A stretch of 64,000 bases of DNA from DASYAE01 sp036501535 (GCA_036501535.1 DASYAE010000066.1:1-64000); one strand, 5' to 3'; positions 18,742-26,912 are shown, counted from the first letter of the stretch. Numbers and translations are program-made. The notes: generated by a model not told the origin, from the sequence alone.

Positions 18742-20169
18742 CTACACCGGGGTGGCCGCCTCCGGCGTCCGGCCGGCCGCTGCGCCGGCTTCCGCGATGG
18801 CGGTCTCCTCGATGGCAGTGTCCTTGATCGCGGTGTCCTTGATCGCAGTGTCCTTGATGGCGGTGTCCTTGATGAACGTGGCGAGCCGCCGGACCCCCTC
18901 GGCGATCCCGCGGGTGTCCAGGTAGCTGCAGGAGAGCCGCAGCAGCCGCTCTCCCCCGCCCTGCGGGTAGAACCCCGCCATGGGCGTCCACAGCACGCCG
19001 TAGTCGCGGGCGCACCGCTCCATCGCCGCGTCGTCGGCGGCGAACGGGACGGCGACCACGGCGAAGAACCCGCCCTCGGGGCTGTTCCAGTGCACGCCGA
19101 GCCGCTCCCGCGCGGCTTCCGGGAAGTGGCGTTCGAGCTCTGACAGCAGGGTCCGCATGTTGTCGGCGTAGAAGGCGGCGGCCTTCTCGTTGGCCTGCCG
19201 CAGCCGGCAGCCGCTGCGCACCAGCATGCCGCCGATCACCGCCTGGCTCAGCGACGGGGTGTTCACCGTGACCATGCTCTTGAGCTTGGCGAGCTCGTCG
19301 GCCAGCAGCGAGACCCGGCCATCCGACCCGGCCACCGGCTGGTCGGCGATCGCGTAGCCGAGCCGGGCGCCGGGGAAGCAGGTCTTGGCGAACGAGCCGA
19401 GGTAGACCACGCGGCAATCGCGGTCCAGCGACTTGAGCGTCGGCCGGAACGCGGCCTCCAGGCTGAAGAAGCCGTACGGGTTGTCCTCGACGACCAGCAG
19501 GTCCTGCTCGGCGGCGACCTGCAGCAGCCGCTCGCGCTCGGGAACCGGCATGCTCGACCCGGACGGGTTGGCGAAGTCGGGGACCAGGTAGAACGCCCGC
19601 GGGCGGCGACCGGCGGCGCGCACCCGCCCGGCGATGCGGGCGACCGCCTCGGGATCGGGCACCCCGTCCGCGCGCTCGGGCACCGGGACGTATTCGACGT
19701 CGAGCATCCGGGCCGCGCCGGTGATGCCGATGTAGCAGGGCGAGCTGACCAGCAGGACGTCTTCGGGCTCTGCGAAAAGGGCGCGCAGCACCAGCAGCAT
19801 GCCCTCCTGCGCGCCGACGGTCAGCACCAGCGCCTCGGGGGCGACGTGGATGTCCTCGTCGTGCGCGAGGGTGCGGGCCAGCAGGCCGTGGATGACGCCC
19901 TTGGTGCGGCCGTACTGGAAGATCTCGGTGCGGATCCGGGACTCGTCGAGGCCGGACTCGGTCCGCAGGTGGTCGAGGTAGGCGTCGAGGTACTCGTGCA
20001 CCTGGCCGACCTCGAAGAAGCCCTCGTAGGGCCGGCCCGGGGCGAACGAGATCGCCTCGGGGTAGCGCGTGGTCACCTCGTTGAGGAAGTTCATCGCGTC
20101 CAGCAGCGGGTCCGACAGCGAGCCGTGCAGGTCGGCGAGCTGCAGCAGGGGGCGGTCCGGCACGGTCAC
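18742..20169 (-). CDS. PLP-dependent aminotransferase, HpgT-like (arylglycine-type)
   Basis: 475 aa fold-type I class I/II aminotransferase. Landmarks: LHGSLSDPLLDAMNFLNEV at the N-terminus, ISFAPGRPYEGFF, TVGAQEGM, PDFANPSG, EDNPYGFF, PLP Lys in YLGSFAKTCFPGARLGY, and the RLSCSY carboxylate-binding Arg. The N-terminal sequence matches my recollection of HpgT, the 4-hydroxyphenylglycine aminotransferase of glycopeptide clusters. It would convert an aryl-keto acid to the amino acid. The GTG start overlaps the esterase stop (GTGA), so the two are translationally coupled. The C-terminus carries a five-residue tandem repeat (KDTAI) beyond the conserved fold. Confidence 0.87.
   Translation of the reverse strand: MTVPDRPLLQLADLHGSLSDPLLDAMNFLNEVTTRYPEAISFAPGRPYEGFFEVGQVHEYLDAYLDHLRTESGLDESRIRTEIFQYGRTKGVIHGLLARTLAHDEDIHVAPEALVLTVGAQEGMLLVLRALFAEPEDVLLVSSPCYIGITGAARMLDVEYVPVPERADGVPDPEAVARIAGRVRAAGRRPRAFYLVPDFANPSGSSMPVPERERLLQVAAEQDLLVVEDNPYGFFSLEAAFRPTLKSLDRDCRVVYLGSFAKTCFPGARLGYAIADQPVAGSDGRVSLLADELAKLKSMVTVNTPSLSQAVIGGMLVRSGCRLRQANEKAAAFYADNMRTLLSELERHFPEAARERLGVHWNSPEGGFFAVVAVPFAADDAAMERCARDYGVLWTPMAGFYPQGGGERLLRLSCSYLDTRGIAEGVRRLATFIKDTAIKDTAIKDTAIKDTAIEETAIAEAGAAAGRTPEAATPV
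18796..18870 (-). repeat. 15-bp in-frame tandem repeat in the aminotransferase 3' end
   Basis: Five consecutive 15-bp units (18796, 18811, 18826, 18841 and 18856), nearly identical with pattern GATSGCRGTSTCCTY on the plus strand. On the coding strand they encode the pentapeptide I-K-D-T-A repeated, with the last unit changed to I-E-E-T-A. Because the unit is a multiple of three, copy-number change would keep the frame. Confidence 0.9.
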
Positions 20170-21209
20170 CGCCCCGCCTGCGCGAAGGCGCCGCGCAGCC
20201 GGGCGGCGGCGTAGGCGACCGCGTCCCGTCCCGCGTCGAGCACGCCTCCCATGGCGAAGAAGCCGTGCGCCATGCCGTCGTAGCGGCGCAGCTCGACCGG
20301 CACGCCCTCCTTCTCCAGCCGTTGCGCGTACTGCTCGCCCTCGTCGCGCAGCGGGTCGAACTCGGCGGTGATGACCGTGGCCGGCGGCAGGCCGGCCAGG
20401 CTCGGCGCGCGCAGCGGGGATACCAGGGGGTTGTCGCCGTCGCTCGCGGAGGCCAGGTAGTTGCCCCAGTACCAGGCCACCGACCGCCGGTTGAACAGCA
20501 TCGGATCGTCGTTCTCGCGCAGGGAGTCGGTCTGCGCCCGATAGTCGGTGTTCGGATAGACCAGGAGCTGGTGCACCGGCCGGGGTCCGCCGCGGGCGCG
20601 GGCCATGAGGGTCACCGCGGCGGCGAGGTTGCCGCCCGCGCTGTCCCCGGCGATGGCCACCACGCCGGGCACGAGGTCGAGGGCGGTGTCGGGCGCAGTG
20701 CCGACGGCGGACCGGTCGGCCACGGCCCGGCCCTCGGCCGCGATCCGGGCGAAGCCCGCGTAGCAGTCCTCGACGGCGGCCGGGAAGGGGTGCTCGGGCG
20801 CCAGGCGGTAGCCGACGGAGACGGTCACGCAACCGATCTGGTTGGTCAGGCTGCGGCAGATCGCGTCGCAGGTGTCGAGGCTGCCGAGGGTCCAGCCGCC
20901 GCCGTAGAAGTAGGTGAGCACGGGCCTCGGCCGGGCGGTGCCGGTGTCGGTGCCGGCACCGGTGCCAATTCCGGTACCGGCATCGGCGCCGGTGTCTGCG
21001 GGTTCGTAGATGCGGATCGGGATCGGGCCCGCGGGTCCGTCGATCTCGCGCTGCGAGACGGCTCCCACCGGTTCCGGAGAGCCGCCGGCCGCCTGGATGT
21101 CGGCCAGGTCCTCGGCGCGCGCCTGCTCGACCGACAGCGTGTACAAGGGCGCGGCGCCGGCGGCCGCCCGGCGCTCGCGCATCGCGACGACCTGTGGATC
21201 CATGGGCAT
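20166..21209 (-). CDS. Alpha/beta hydrolase, hormone-sensitive-lipase-type esterase
   Basis: 347 aa. Oxyanion motif reads YGGGW (YFYGGGWTLGS) where the family normally has HGGGW; the nucleophile elbow is GDSAGGN, the acid is in FDPLRDEGE and the His in MAHGFFAMGG, so the triad is complete. An Ala/Gly/Thr/Asp repeat tract (GTGIGTGAGTDTGT) is inserted near residue 80. The start is taken at ATG 21209 because GAGGGG lies 8 nt upstream; an earlier in-frame ATG at 21242 lacks this. First gene of an operon with the aminotransferase (4-nt overlap). It may release or hydrolyse an ester or lactone of the cluster product; the substrate is unknown. Confidence 0.88.
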   Translation of the reverse strand: MPMDPQVVAMRERRAAAGAAPLYTLSVEQARAEDLADIQAAGGSPEPVGAVSQREIDGPAGPIPIRIYEPADTGADAGTGIGTGAGTDTGTARPRPVLTYFYGGGWTLGSLDTCDAICRSLTNQIGCVTVSVGYRLAPEHPFPAAVEDCYAGFARIAAEGRAVADRSAVGTAPDTALDLVPGVVAIAGDSAGGNLAAAVTLMARARGGPRPVHQLLVYPNTDYRAQTDSLRENDDPMLFNRRSVAWYWGNYLASASDGDNPLVSPLRAPSLAGLPPATVITAEFDPLRDEGEQYAQRLEKEGVPVELRRYDGMAHGFFAMGGVLDAGRDAVAYAAARLRGAFAQAGR

Positions 21210-21323
21210 GGGCCGATCCCCTCGCCTCGCCGTGCACGGCAACGACAGACGGCCGGCCGCGCTGCGCGCCGCAGGCCGTGGTGAGTGCTTGGTCTGAACC
21301 AGTGATCTGACCGGATCGATGGC

Positions 21324-21353
21324 AGCCTAACGGTGCGCGCGCGGCGGTATCAA
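21324..21353 (-). promoter_or_regulatory. Putative sigma-70-type promoter of the esterase-aminotransferase operon
   Basis: On the minus strand TTGATA (21348-21353), 18-bp spacer, TAGGCT (21324-21329). Transcription would start about 105-110 nt upstream of the esterase ATG. The match is 5/6 at -35 and weaker at -10. Confidence 0.45.
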
Positions 21354-21582
21354 GGCATCAAGCAGGACTGTAGCGATGCTCAGAGTGTTTATCAGCGTTC
21401 CGCATTGCGAGCCCGCGCGCGACGCCGGCTCGCGGCAGTTTATCAATGACCTGTCAAGTTCATCAAGGCCCGTATTTCTCGGGTCGACCCAGGCCACGAC
21501 GCGCGCCGGAGGCCGCTCAGTGGCGGCCGTCCGGCACGTGTGCCAGCCGTACCAGTCCTCTGCCGGACCTCTGCTGGCCCTC

Positions 21583-22044
21583 TTATTCAGGCGCGTCGCC
21601 GTTCGAGGTGTAGCCGTTGCGCGAGGAGCGCGAGTGGGCGCGGAAGTGGAAGTGCCGCGTGGGCGCCGCGGAGGCGTCGGCGGCACCGCGGAAGGTCGCG
21701 GTGCCATGGGCGGCGGCGGGATCGCCGCCGCCGAAGCCGTCCTCGTCGTCCTCGGAGGACGGGGAGCCTGCGGCGGCCTGCTCGCCCCCGCCGTGGCGAC
21801 GGTCGCCGAGCTTGTGCGAGAGCGTGGACCCGGCCTGCTTGGCCTGTCCCGCAGCGCCCGCGCCGAGGCTCTTGGCCGCCTCGGCCGCCTTCCCGCCGGC
21901 CGTGCCCGCGCTGCGCCGCAGCGTCGGGTTCTTGGCGAGGGCGGCGGCCCCGCCGGACACCCGGTCATAGAGGCCGCGCCCGATCCGGCTGCCGACCAGC
22001 AGTCCGACCAGGGTCCCGCCGACGAATCCGGCCTTGCCCTTCAT
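21583..22044 (-). CDS. YtxH-like small membrane-anchored protein
   Basis: 153 aa. A short glycine-rich hydrophobic segment (KAGFVGGTLVGLLVGSRIG, residues 4-22) resembles the YtxH/glycine-zipper membrane anchor. It is followed by an Ala/Lys/Gly helical stretch (30-80) and an acidic then His/Arg-rich low-complexity tail. A perfect GGAGGT Shine-Dalgarno lies 5 nt before ATG 22044, which decides this start over longer frames. Related proteins are small stress-linked membrane proteins of unknown mechanism. A stretch of about 370 bp between it and the esterase gene holds no other gene. Confidence 0.7.
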   Translation of the reverse strand: MKGKAGFVGGTLVGLLVGSRIGRGLYDRVSGGAAALAKNPTLRRSAGTAGGKAAEAAKSLGAGAAGQAKQAGSTLSHKLGDRRHGGGEQAAAGSPSSEDDEDGFGGGDPAAAHGTATFRGAADASAAPTRHFHFRAHSRSSRNGYTSNGDAPE

Positions 22045-22309
22045 CCCGCACCTCCGGGCTCGCTGACTGTCCTTACCGACGCACACTGCCTGTTGCTCAG
22101 GGCCCATGCTCGCGAGCTCAGGTGACCACCGATATACGGCAGGCCGCGACCGGTCGCACCCACTGCTCTGAGCCGCGAGTACCCCACCCGCTCCTGGGCT
22201 AACCGGCAGGGGTGGCGGCTTGCTCCACCTGGCGGATGGACGGCCTGTGCCGGTGCGCCACTGCGCCGACCCGCGGATACCGAGTGGCGTAGCACCCCCC
22301 CGGATGCGC

Positions 22310-22315
22310 TAAAGT
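22310..22315 (+). promoter_or_regulatory. Putative -10 element of tRNA-Asn
   Basis: TAAAGT hexamer 59 bp upstream of the mature tRNA 5' end, in a short AT-rich island. The corresponding -35 is poor (GCGTAG), so this is tentative. Confidence 0.35.
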
Positions 22316-22373
22316 TTGTCATCGCGAGGCGGTCACCACCCAAAACGGTGCCGACCGCGCGAGCAGGCCCCGG

Positions 22374-22446
22374 TCCCGCATAGCTCAATTGGCAGAGCAG
22401 ACGGCTGTTAACCGTCAGGTTATAGGTTCGAGTCCTATTGCGGGAG
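22374..22446 (+). tRNA. tRNA-Asn (anticodon GTT)
   Basis: 73 nt cloverleaf. Acceptor TCCCGCA (22374-22380) pairs perfectly with TGCGGGA (22439-22445), discriminator G. The anticodon stem GACGG/CCGTC encloses loop CTGTTAA, giving GTT. T-arm loop is TTCGAGT. The 3' CCA is not encoded (CAC follows). Confidence 0.97.
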
Positions 22447-22454
22447 CACACGAT

Positions 22455-22486
22455 AACGTCTCCGCGGCGAGAGCCCCGGAGACGTT
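22455..22486 (+). terminator. Intrinsic terminator after tRNA-Asn
   Basis: 10-bp perfect stem AACGTCTCCG (22455-22464) / CGGAGACGTT (22477-22486) with a 12-nt loop, followed by a short T-rich tail (TTGTGT). It begins 9 nt after the tRNA. Confidence 0.8.
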
Positions 22487-22552
22487 TTGTGTCTCCGGCC
22501 AAAATGGTTGATACCTGGTCGAACCGGGCAAAGACCCAGGCGTCGGTGGCAA

Positions 22553-22626
22553 GGGGCGGTAGCTCAGCCGGTTAGAGCAGAGGACTCATAATCCTCCGGT
22601 CGTGGGTTCGAGTCCCACCCGCCCTA
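22553..22626 (+). tRNA. tRNA with CAT anticodon (Met elongator or Ile2)
   Basis: 74 nt cloverleaf. Acceptor GGGGCGG (22553-22559) pairs with CCGCCCT (22619-22625) including one G-U, discriminator A. The anticodon stem GAGGA/TCCTC encloses loop CTCATAA, giving CAT. The T stem GTGGG/CCCAC is perfect. CCA is not encoded (CCG follows). The body looks like an actinobacterial elongator tRNA-Met; a lysidine-modified tRNA-Ile2 has the same anticodon and cannot be excluded. Confidence 0.93.
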
Positions 22627-23093
22627 CCGAGGTTGGACATCCAACCATGCGCTCATCCGCTGATATCCGCGGAACCATTCAAATGGTTGAACCATTCAAC
22701 ACCTCGTCAGGCCCGTTTTCACCCGTCTGGCGACCGAGTGGCGAGGGATCATGAACCCACCCGACGTATCAGTACTCGCCTACAACTACTACGCACACTC
22801 GGTTACGCACAGCTCTCGTATACCTGGCTCGCATTCGATCAACAGAGCTCGTGTTGGCCACGCCTGTTGCTGAAAACGTCCCGGTGGCCCGCGCCACCCG
22901 CCCGCCGGGCTGCCCCGAACGGGCGGGAATCCTGACGGGCCGTAGCCCGGCGCGGTCCGGCCCGGCCGCGCACCGGGCCGCGCCACGGCCCAACCCGCCT
23001 CCGGCCCGGCCGCGAGCCGCGTGGCCTAACAGAGGGGACGGACGGCTCCGACGGGGCATTCCACTGGGCACACGTTCCGTCAAGGAGGCCTTG
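22627..23093. other. Gene-free region downstream of the CAT tRNA with short repeats
   Basis: No supported gene in 467 bp. The first 240 bp are clearly less GC-rich than the surroundings. It contains a perfect inverted repeat GGTTGGA-CA-TCCAACC at 22631-22646, a direct repeat GAACCATTCAA at 22672-22682 and 22689-22699, and the repeat AAATGGTTGA at 22502-22511 and 22681-22690, which brackets the tRNA gene. No integrase is present. Confidence 0.5.
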
Positions 23094-23372
23094 ATGAGCC
23101 AGAGCACACCCCCGCCGGGTCCGTATGCCGCCCAGGAGCCCGCCACGTCCGGCAAGCAGTCCATGGCCGACCGGCTCGCCACCCCCAAGGCCCTCATCGG
23201 CGCACTGATCACCATCGCCGCGGTCTGGTTCATCATCGCCAACAACACCCGCGTGCGGATCCGCCTGTGGATTCCGTATGTCACCGCGCGGCTGTGGATC
23301 GTGCTGCTGGTCACCTTCGTCGCCGGAGCCCTTGTCGGCATGCTGTTCGCCCGACGCCGCGCACGCCGCTGA
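23094..23372 (+). CDS. LapA-domain small membrane protein
   Basis: 92 aa. A Pro-rich cytosolic N-terminus of about 30 residues is followed by two membrane helices (about 34-50 and 63-84) and an Arg-rich end (FARRRARR). The pattern NNTRVRIRLWIPYVTARLWIV matches the LapA/DUF1049 family, where a short hairpin of two helices flanks a conserved N-x-x-x-V stretch. An AGGAGG Shine-Dalgarno sits 5 nt before the ATG. In actinobacteria the family has no settled function. It lies directly before the SulP remnant. Confidence 0.8.
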   Translation: MSQSTPPPGPYAAQEPATSGKQSMADRLATPKALIGALITIAAVWFIIANNTRVRIRLWIPYVTARLWIVLLVTFVAGALVGMLFARRRARR

Positions 23373-23378
23373 AATCCG

Positions 23379-23727
23379 TGATCGCCAGTGCTACCGCCGC
23401 GCCCGGTTCGGCAAGGACTCGATCGGCGCGCTGACCGCGTGGGCGCTGATCGTGCCCGAATGCGTGGCCTACGCGCAGATCGCCGGAGTGCCGATCCAGA
23501 ACGCGTTCTACGCCGCCCCGATCGCGCTGCTCGCCTATGCCCTGTTCGGTACCTCGAACTTCCTGATCGTGGGAGCCACCTCGGCCGCCTCCGTCCTGTC
23601 CGCCTCCACCATCTCGGCGGTCTCCGCCGACCCGGCGAAGGCCACGGCGCTCTCGGCGGCCCAGCCGACGAAGGCGAGTTCTGGGCGCTCGGACTCGACC
23701 GCGCCGAAGCCGGTGTCATCCCTCTGA
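23379..23727 (+). pseudogene. Remnant of a SulP-family sulfate permease (N-terminal fragment)
   Basis: An open frame here encodes a recognisable start of SulP: FGKDSIGALTAWALIVPECV, AYAQIAGVPIQNAFYAAP, LLAYALFGTSNFLIVGATSA, about 80 residues covering the first two to three helices. It has no proper start codon region of its own and changes to unrelated sequence after KATALSAA; the remaining roughly 400 residues and the STAS domain are missing. I read it as a decayed sulfate transporter. It lies beside sulfatase-maturation genes, which fits a former sulfur-ester locus. Confidence 0.75.
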
Positions 23728-23785
23728 ACACGCAGCCCACGCCACGCCGAAACCCGCCCGGCGCGGCCGCCTGCCCGGCTTCGAC

Positions 23786-24727
23786 TCAATGGTCGCTGTA
23801 GATACGCGCCCAGTCGTTGCTCATGCTGACGACGGTCCACTCGTGCGACTGCGCCCGGGTCAGGGCGTCTTCGGCACCGGCGGTGTAGGCGAATTCGCGC
23901 TCGCTGTCGTCGTGCAGGATCAGCAGGCGCAGGCCGGCGTGTTCACCGGTGCGCGCGAAGCGCAGCATGGGGATGTCGCCGTTGGCGTTGCCGCAGGCCA
24001 GCAGGGGCCGGCGGCCGGTGCGGCTCCAGATGCGGACGGGTTTCTGCGGACCGTCGTCGAGGAACTCGGTGTGCGACTTGTAGACCAGGCGGGTGTCCTC
24101 GGCCGCATCGTCGAATTCGAGGCCGAGCGCGCTGCCGATGACGCGTTCCGGCGGGATGCCGTAGATCTGTTGGGCGAACGGGCGCATGAAGTCGCGGTCG
24201 CCGCCGGAGGCGATGTAGGTGGTGAACCCGTTGGCCTCGAGGTATCGCAGCAGTTCCGTCATCGGGAGGTATCCGCAGGATAGATAGGGGCGTTTGAGTG
24301 ATGGGTGAGCGGCACTTTGCAGCCATCTGAAGGCATCGGCGCTGAACTCCTCCACGCCCTGGTGCGCGAATGCGGATTCGACGGCCTGCATCAGGATCTG
24401 CACGTCGGTCTCATCGCCGTGGTAGTGCTTGACCACGGCTTGGCCGAGCCACTGGTAGTCGCGCTCGACCGCCGCACGGTAGGGCTCGCGGGCGGCCAGA
24501 GTCGGATCGTGCTCGGCGAGTTGCGCCAGTCGGTGAAGAGTGAAGTCCAGTTGGACCGGAATGGGTTTCTCGCTCCACAGGATGCCGTCGTTGTCGAAGA
24601 CCGCGACGCGTTCGGCGGGTGGCACGAACGCAGGACCGTGCTCGTCGGCGACGGCTTGTACGAAGCCGGTGATCGACTGCCTGGTCGGCGTGTCGTTCCA
24701 CGAAGGCAGGTCGGCATGCGCACTCAT
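23786..24727 (-). CDS. HAD-superfamily phosphatase-like protein
   Basis: 313 aa. Motif I FDNDGILW (residues 42-49; the usual DxD reads D-N-D), motif II Ser in TTYIASGGDRDFM, and motif IV GNANGDIPML. The layout matches phosphoserine-phosphatase-like HAD proteins often found beside sulfatases. Cytosolic; the substrate is unknown. The ATG start is 8 bp after the stop of the formylglycine-generating-enzyme gene on the same strand, so they form an operon. It ends just past the SulP remnant. Confidence 0.85.
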   Translation of the reverse strand: MSAHADLPSWNDTPTRQSITGFVQAVADEHGPAFVPPAERVAVFDNDGILWSEKPIPVQLDFTLHRLAQLAEHDPTLAAREPYRAAVERDYQWLGQAVVKHYHGDETDVQILMQAVESAFAHQGVEEFSADAFRWLQSAAHPSLKRPYLSCGYLPMTELLRYLEANGFTTYIASGGDRDFMRPFAQQIYGIPPERVIGSALGLEFDDAAEDTRLVYKSHTEFLDDGPQKPVRIWSRTGRRPLLACGNANGDIPMLRFARTGEHAGLRLLILHDDSEREFAYTAGAEDALTRAQSHEWTVVSMSNDWARIYSDH

Positions 24728-24735
24728 GGCGGCGG

Positions 24736-25710
24736 TCAGGCGCCGGGTTCGGGGCGGATCACGCAGCGGAAGCCGAGGTGGCAGGTGGAGGTGTCCTCGC
24801 TCTCGCCCTGGCGGGCTGCGGGGCGGTAGCGCAGGCAGTATTCCGGGGCGCACAGGTGCGAGCCGCCCTTGATCACCCGCTGAGTGAAGATGCCGGCCGG
24901 TGACGGATCAGACCGGTCGCCCGGAGCGGCCGGTGCGCAGCAGCCTGATGCCGGCGCGGCCGAGGCGTCTCGGTTGGGCGTGTAGAGATCGGTGGTCCAT
25001 TCCCACACGTTGCCGATCATGTCCAGGAGGCCATAGCCGTTGGGAGGGTAGGTCCCGACCGGGGTGGTGCCGGGCCGGCCGGTCCTGGTGTGAGCCTGCC
25101 AGGGGAAACGGCCCTTGAAGGTGTTGGCCATCGTTCGGCCGTCGGCGGTCGGCTCCTCGCCCCACGCATAGGTCGCCCCGAGCAGCGTGCCGCGCGCGGC
25201 GCATTCCCATTCGGCCTCGGTCGGCAACTGCTTGCCGGCCCAGGCCGCATAGGCCAGTGCGTCGGAATAGGCGACGTGGGTGACCGGGTGGCGTTCGCGC
25301 CCGTGCAGGGTGCTGCCCGGTCCCTCGGGACGGCGCCAGTTCGCGCCGGGCCGGTAGAGCCACCATTGCCGGTAGTCGTCCAACGCGACCGGGCCCGGGG
25401 TCATGGTGAACACCAGCGACCCGGGCACCAGCAGTGCAGGGTCGGCTCCGGGGTAGGCGGCCGGGTCCGGGGCCCGCTCGGCCACGGTGGTGTGGCCGGT
25501 GGCTTTGACGAACCGGCGGAACGCGGCGACGGTGACCGGGCCCGTGTCGATGAAGAACCCGCCGCCCCGGACCTCGCGCACCGGGCGCTCCTCCGGGTAG
25601 AACGCGTCGCTGCCCATCAGGAAGCTTCCCGCGGGGATCCACGCCATGTCCTTCGGCCGTCCGCCGGGACGCGGGTCAGCCGGTGCGGGCGGCGCAGAAC
25701 GATCAAGCAC
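24736..25710 (-). CDS. Formylglycine-generating enzyme (SUMF1-type sulfatase-modifying factor)
   Basis: 324 aa. FGE-sulfatase domain beginning MAWIPAGSFLMGSD, with HPVTHVAYSDALAYAAWAG, LPTEAEWECAARG, NVWEWTTDLY and KGGSHLCAPEYCLRYRPAAR. Both active-site cysteines are present four residues apart (about Cys-287 and Cys-292), matching the copper-binding pair of true FGE, so it is predicted to oxidise the sulfatase cysteine to formylglycine with O2. A GTG at 25710 is used as start; ATG 25647 just before the domain is possible. It is divergent from an arylsulfatase carrying the CxPxR target motif, its natural partner, although that gene is internally deleted. Confidence 0.9.
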   Translation of the reverse strand: MLDRSAPPAPADPRPGGRPKDMAWIPAGSFLMGSDAFYPEERPVREVRGGGFFIDTGPVTVAAFRRFVKATGHTTVAERAPDPAAYPGADPALLVPGSLVFTMTPGPVALDDYRQWWLYRPGANWRRPEGPGSTLHGRERHPVTHVAYSDALAYAAWAGKQLPTEAEWECAARGTLLGATYAWGEEPTADGRTMANTFKGRFPWQAHTRTGRPGTTPVGTYPPNGYGLLDMIGNVWEWTTDLYTPNRDASAAPASGCCAPAAPGDRSDPSPAGIFTQRVIKGGSHLCAPEYCLRYRPAARQGESEDTSTCHLGFRCVIRPEPGA

Positions 25711-25962
25711 GTCCTCATGATCGCCGCGGTGGGCCGCGTCGGACGGAGCGCCACGCCGAAGACGACCGACCCGGCTACCCACCGTACTTGCCCACGGTGC
25801 AGCGGCGCGGCGGGGCGGCGCGCGTGCCCTGGCGCGGTCGGGCACCCGGATAGCGCACGAGCACCCTTTCGGCCAGTGCCGGTCGCCGCGCGAGGTGCGG
25901 CGCGGCATGCCACGATCCGAGAAGTTCATCGAGGTCTGTGGGCCAGAGAGAGCGAGAGAGCC

Positions 25963-26883
25963 GTGGCCGTGCCGTTCAAGGGCGCCATCAACATCGACAT
26001 CCGCGACTCGAAGCCCGACTGGGCGCCGTTCGAGCCGCCCCAGGCCCCGCCCGGCGCACCGAACGTGCTCTACATCGTGCTCGACGACGTCGGGTTCGCC
26101 GCGCTCTCCTGCTACGGCGGGCCGATCGAGACGCCGAACATCGAACGCATCGCCGCTGCCGGCGCCCGCTACACCCAGTGGCACACCACCTCGCTCTGCT
26201 CCCCGACCCGCTCATGCCTGCTGACCGGGCGCAACCACACCCGCAACAGCATGGCGTGCATCACCGAGGCCGCGATCGGGTTCCCCAACGCCAGCGGCAC
26301 CATCCCGCCGGAGAACGGCATGCTCTCCGAGATCCTCGCGGAGCGCGGCTGGAACACCTACATGGTCGGCAAGTGGCACCTGTGCCCGACCGACGAGATG
26401 AACTTGGCCGCCACCCGTCGCAACTGGCCCAGCGGCCGGGGCTTCGAGCGCTCCTACGGGTTCCTCGGCGCGGAGACCAACCAGTGGTATCCCGACCTGA
26501 TCCACGACAACCACCCGGTCGACCAGCCGCGCACCCCCGACGAGGGCTACCACCTCACCGACGACATCACCGACAAGGCGCTGGAGTTCATCAAGGACGG
26601 CAAGGCCATCGCCCCGGACAAGCCCTTCTTCACCCTCACCCTCTACCACGCGGACCGCAAGGTCGGCACGGCCCGGATCAAGACCCAGCTCGGCGCGTTC
26701 GCCGTCGCCGGCGCGAGCCTCTACATCGGCCGCCACGGCGGCGAACCGGTCACCGGCGACTTCCCCGGCCCCGCCCCCTACCACTTCACCGGCGGCACCC
26801 TGCGCCAGGTCAACATCAACGTCAGCGGCAAGCCCTACCTCGACCTCGAACGCGAGGCCGTCCTCATGCTCATGCGCGAATAA
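25963..26883 (+). pseudogene. Internally deleted arylsulfatase with intact CSPTR modification motif
   Basis: 306 codons, open from GTG to stop. Residues 1-223 are the N-terminal half of a type I arylsulfatase: metal-site VLDDVG (Asp-41/42), modifiable Cys-79 in CSPTRS, TGRNH, and Lys in GKWHL. From about residue 224 the sequence (LYHADRKVGTARIK, then VGRHGGEPVTG-like and LEREAVLM) is the extreme C-terminus of the same family. About 450 internal residues, including the second set of metal and substrate ligands, are missing, yet the frame is kept. Likely inactive. Divergent from the FGE gene. A sequencing or assembly deletion is possible. Confidence 0.8.
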
Positions 26884-26912
26884 GCAATCAGGACCGTCCG
26901 GTGGCCCATAAC

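Noticed and set aside
18796..18870. CRISPR-like array
   Set aside because: Units are contiguous 15-mers with no spacers and lie in a coding frame.
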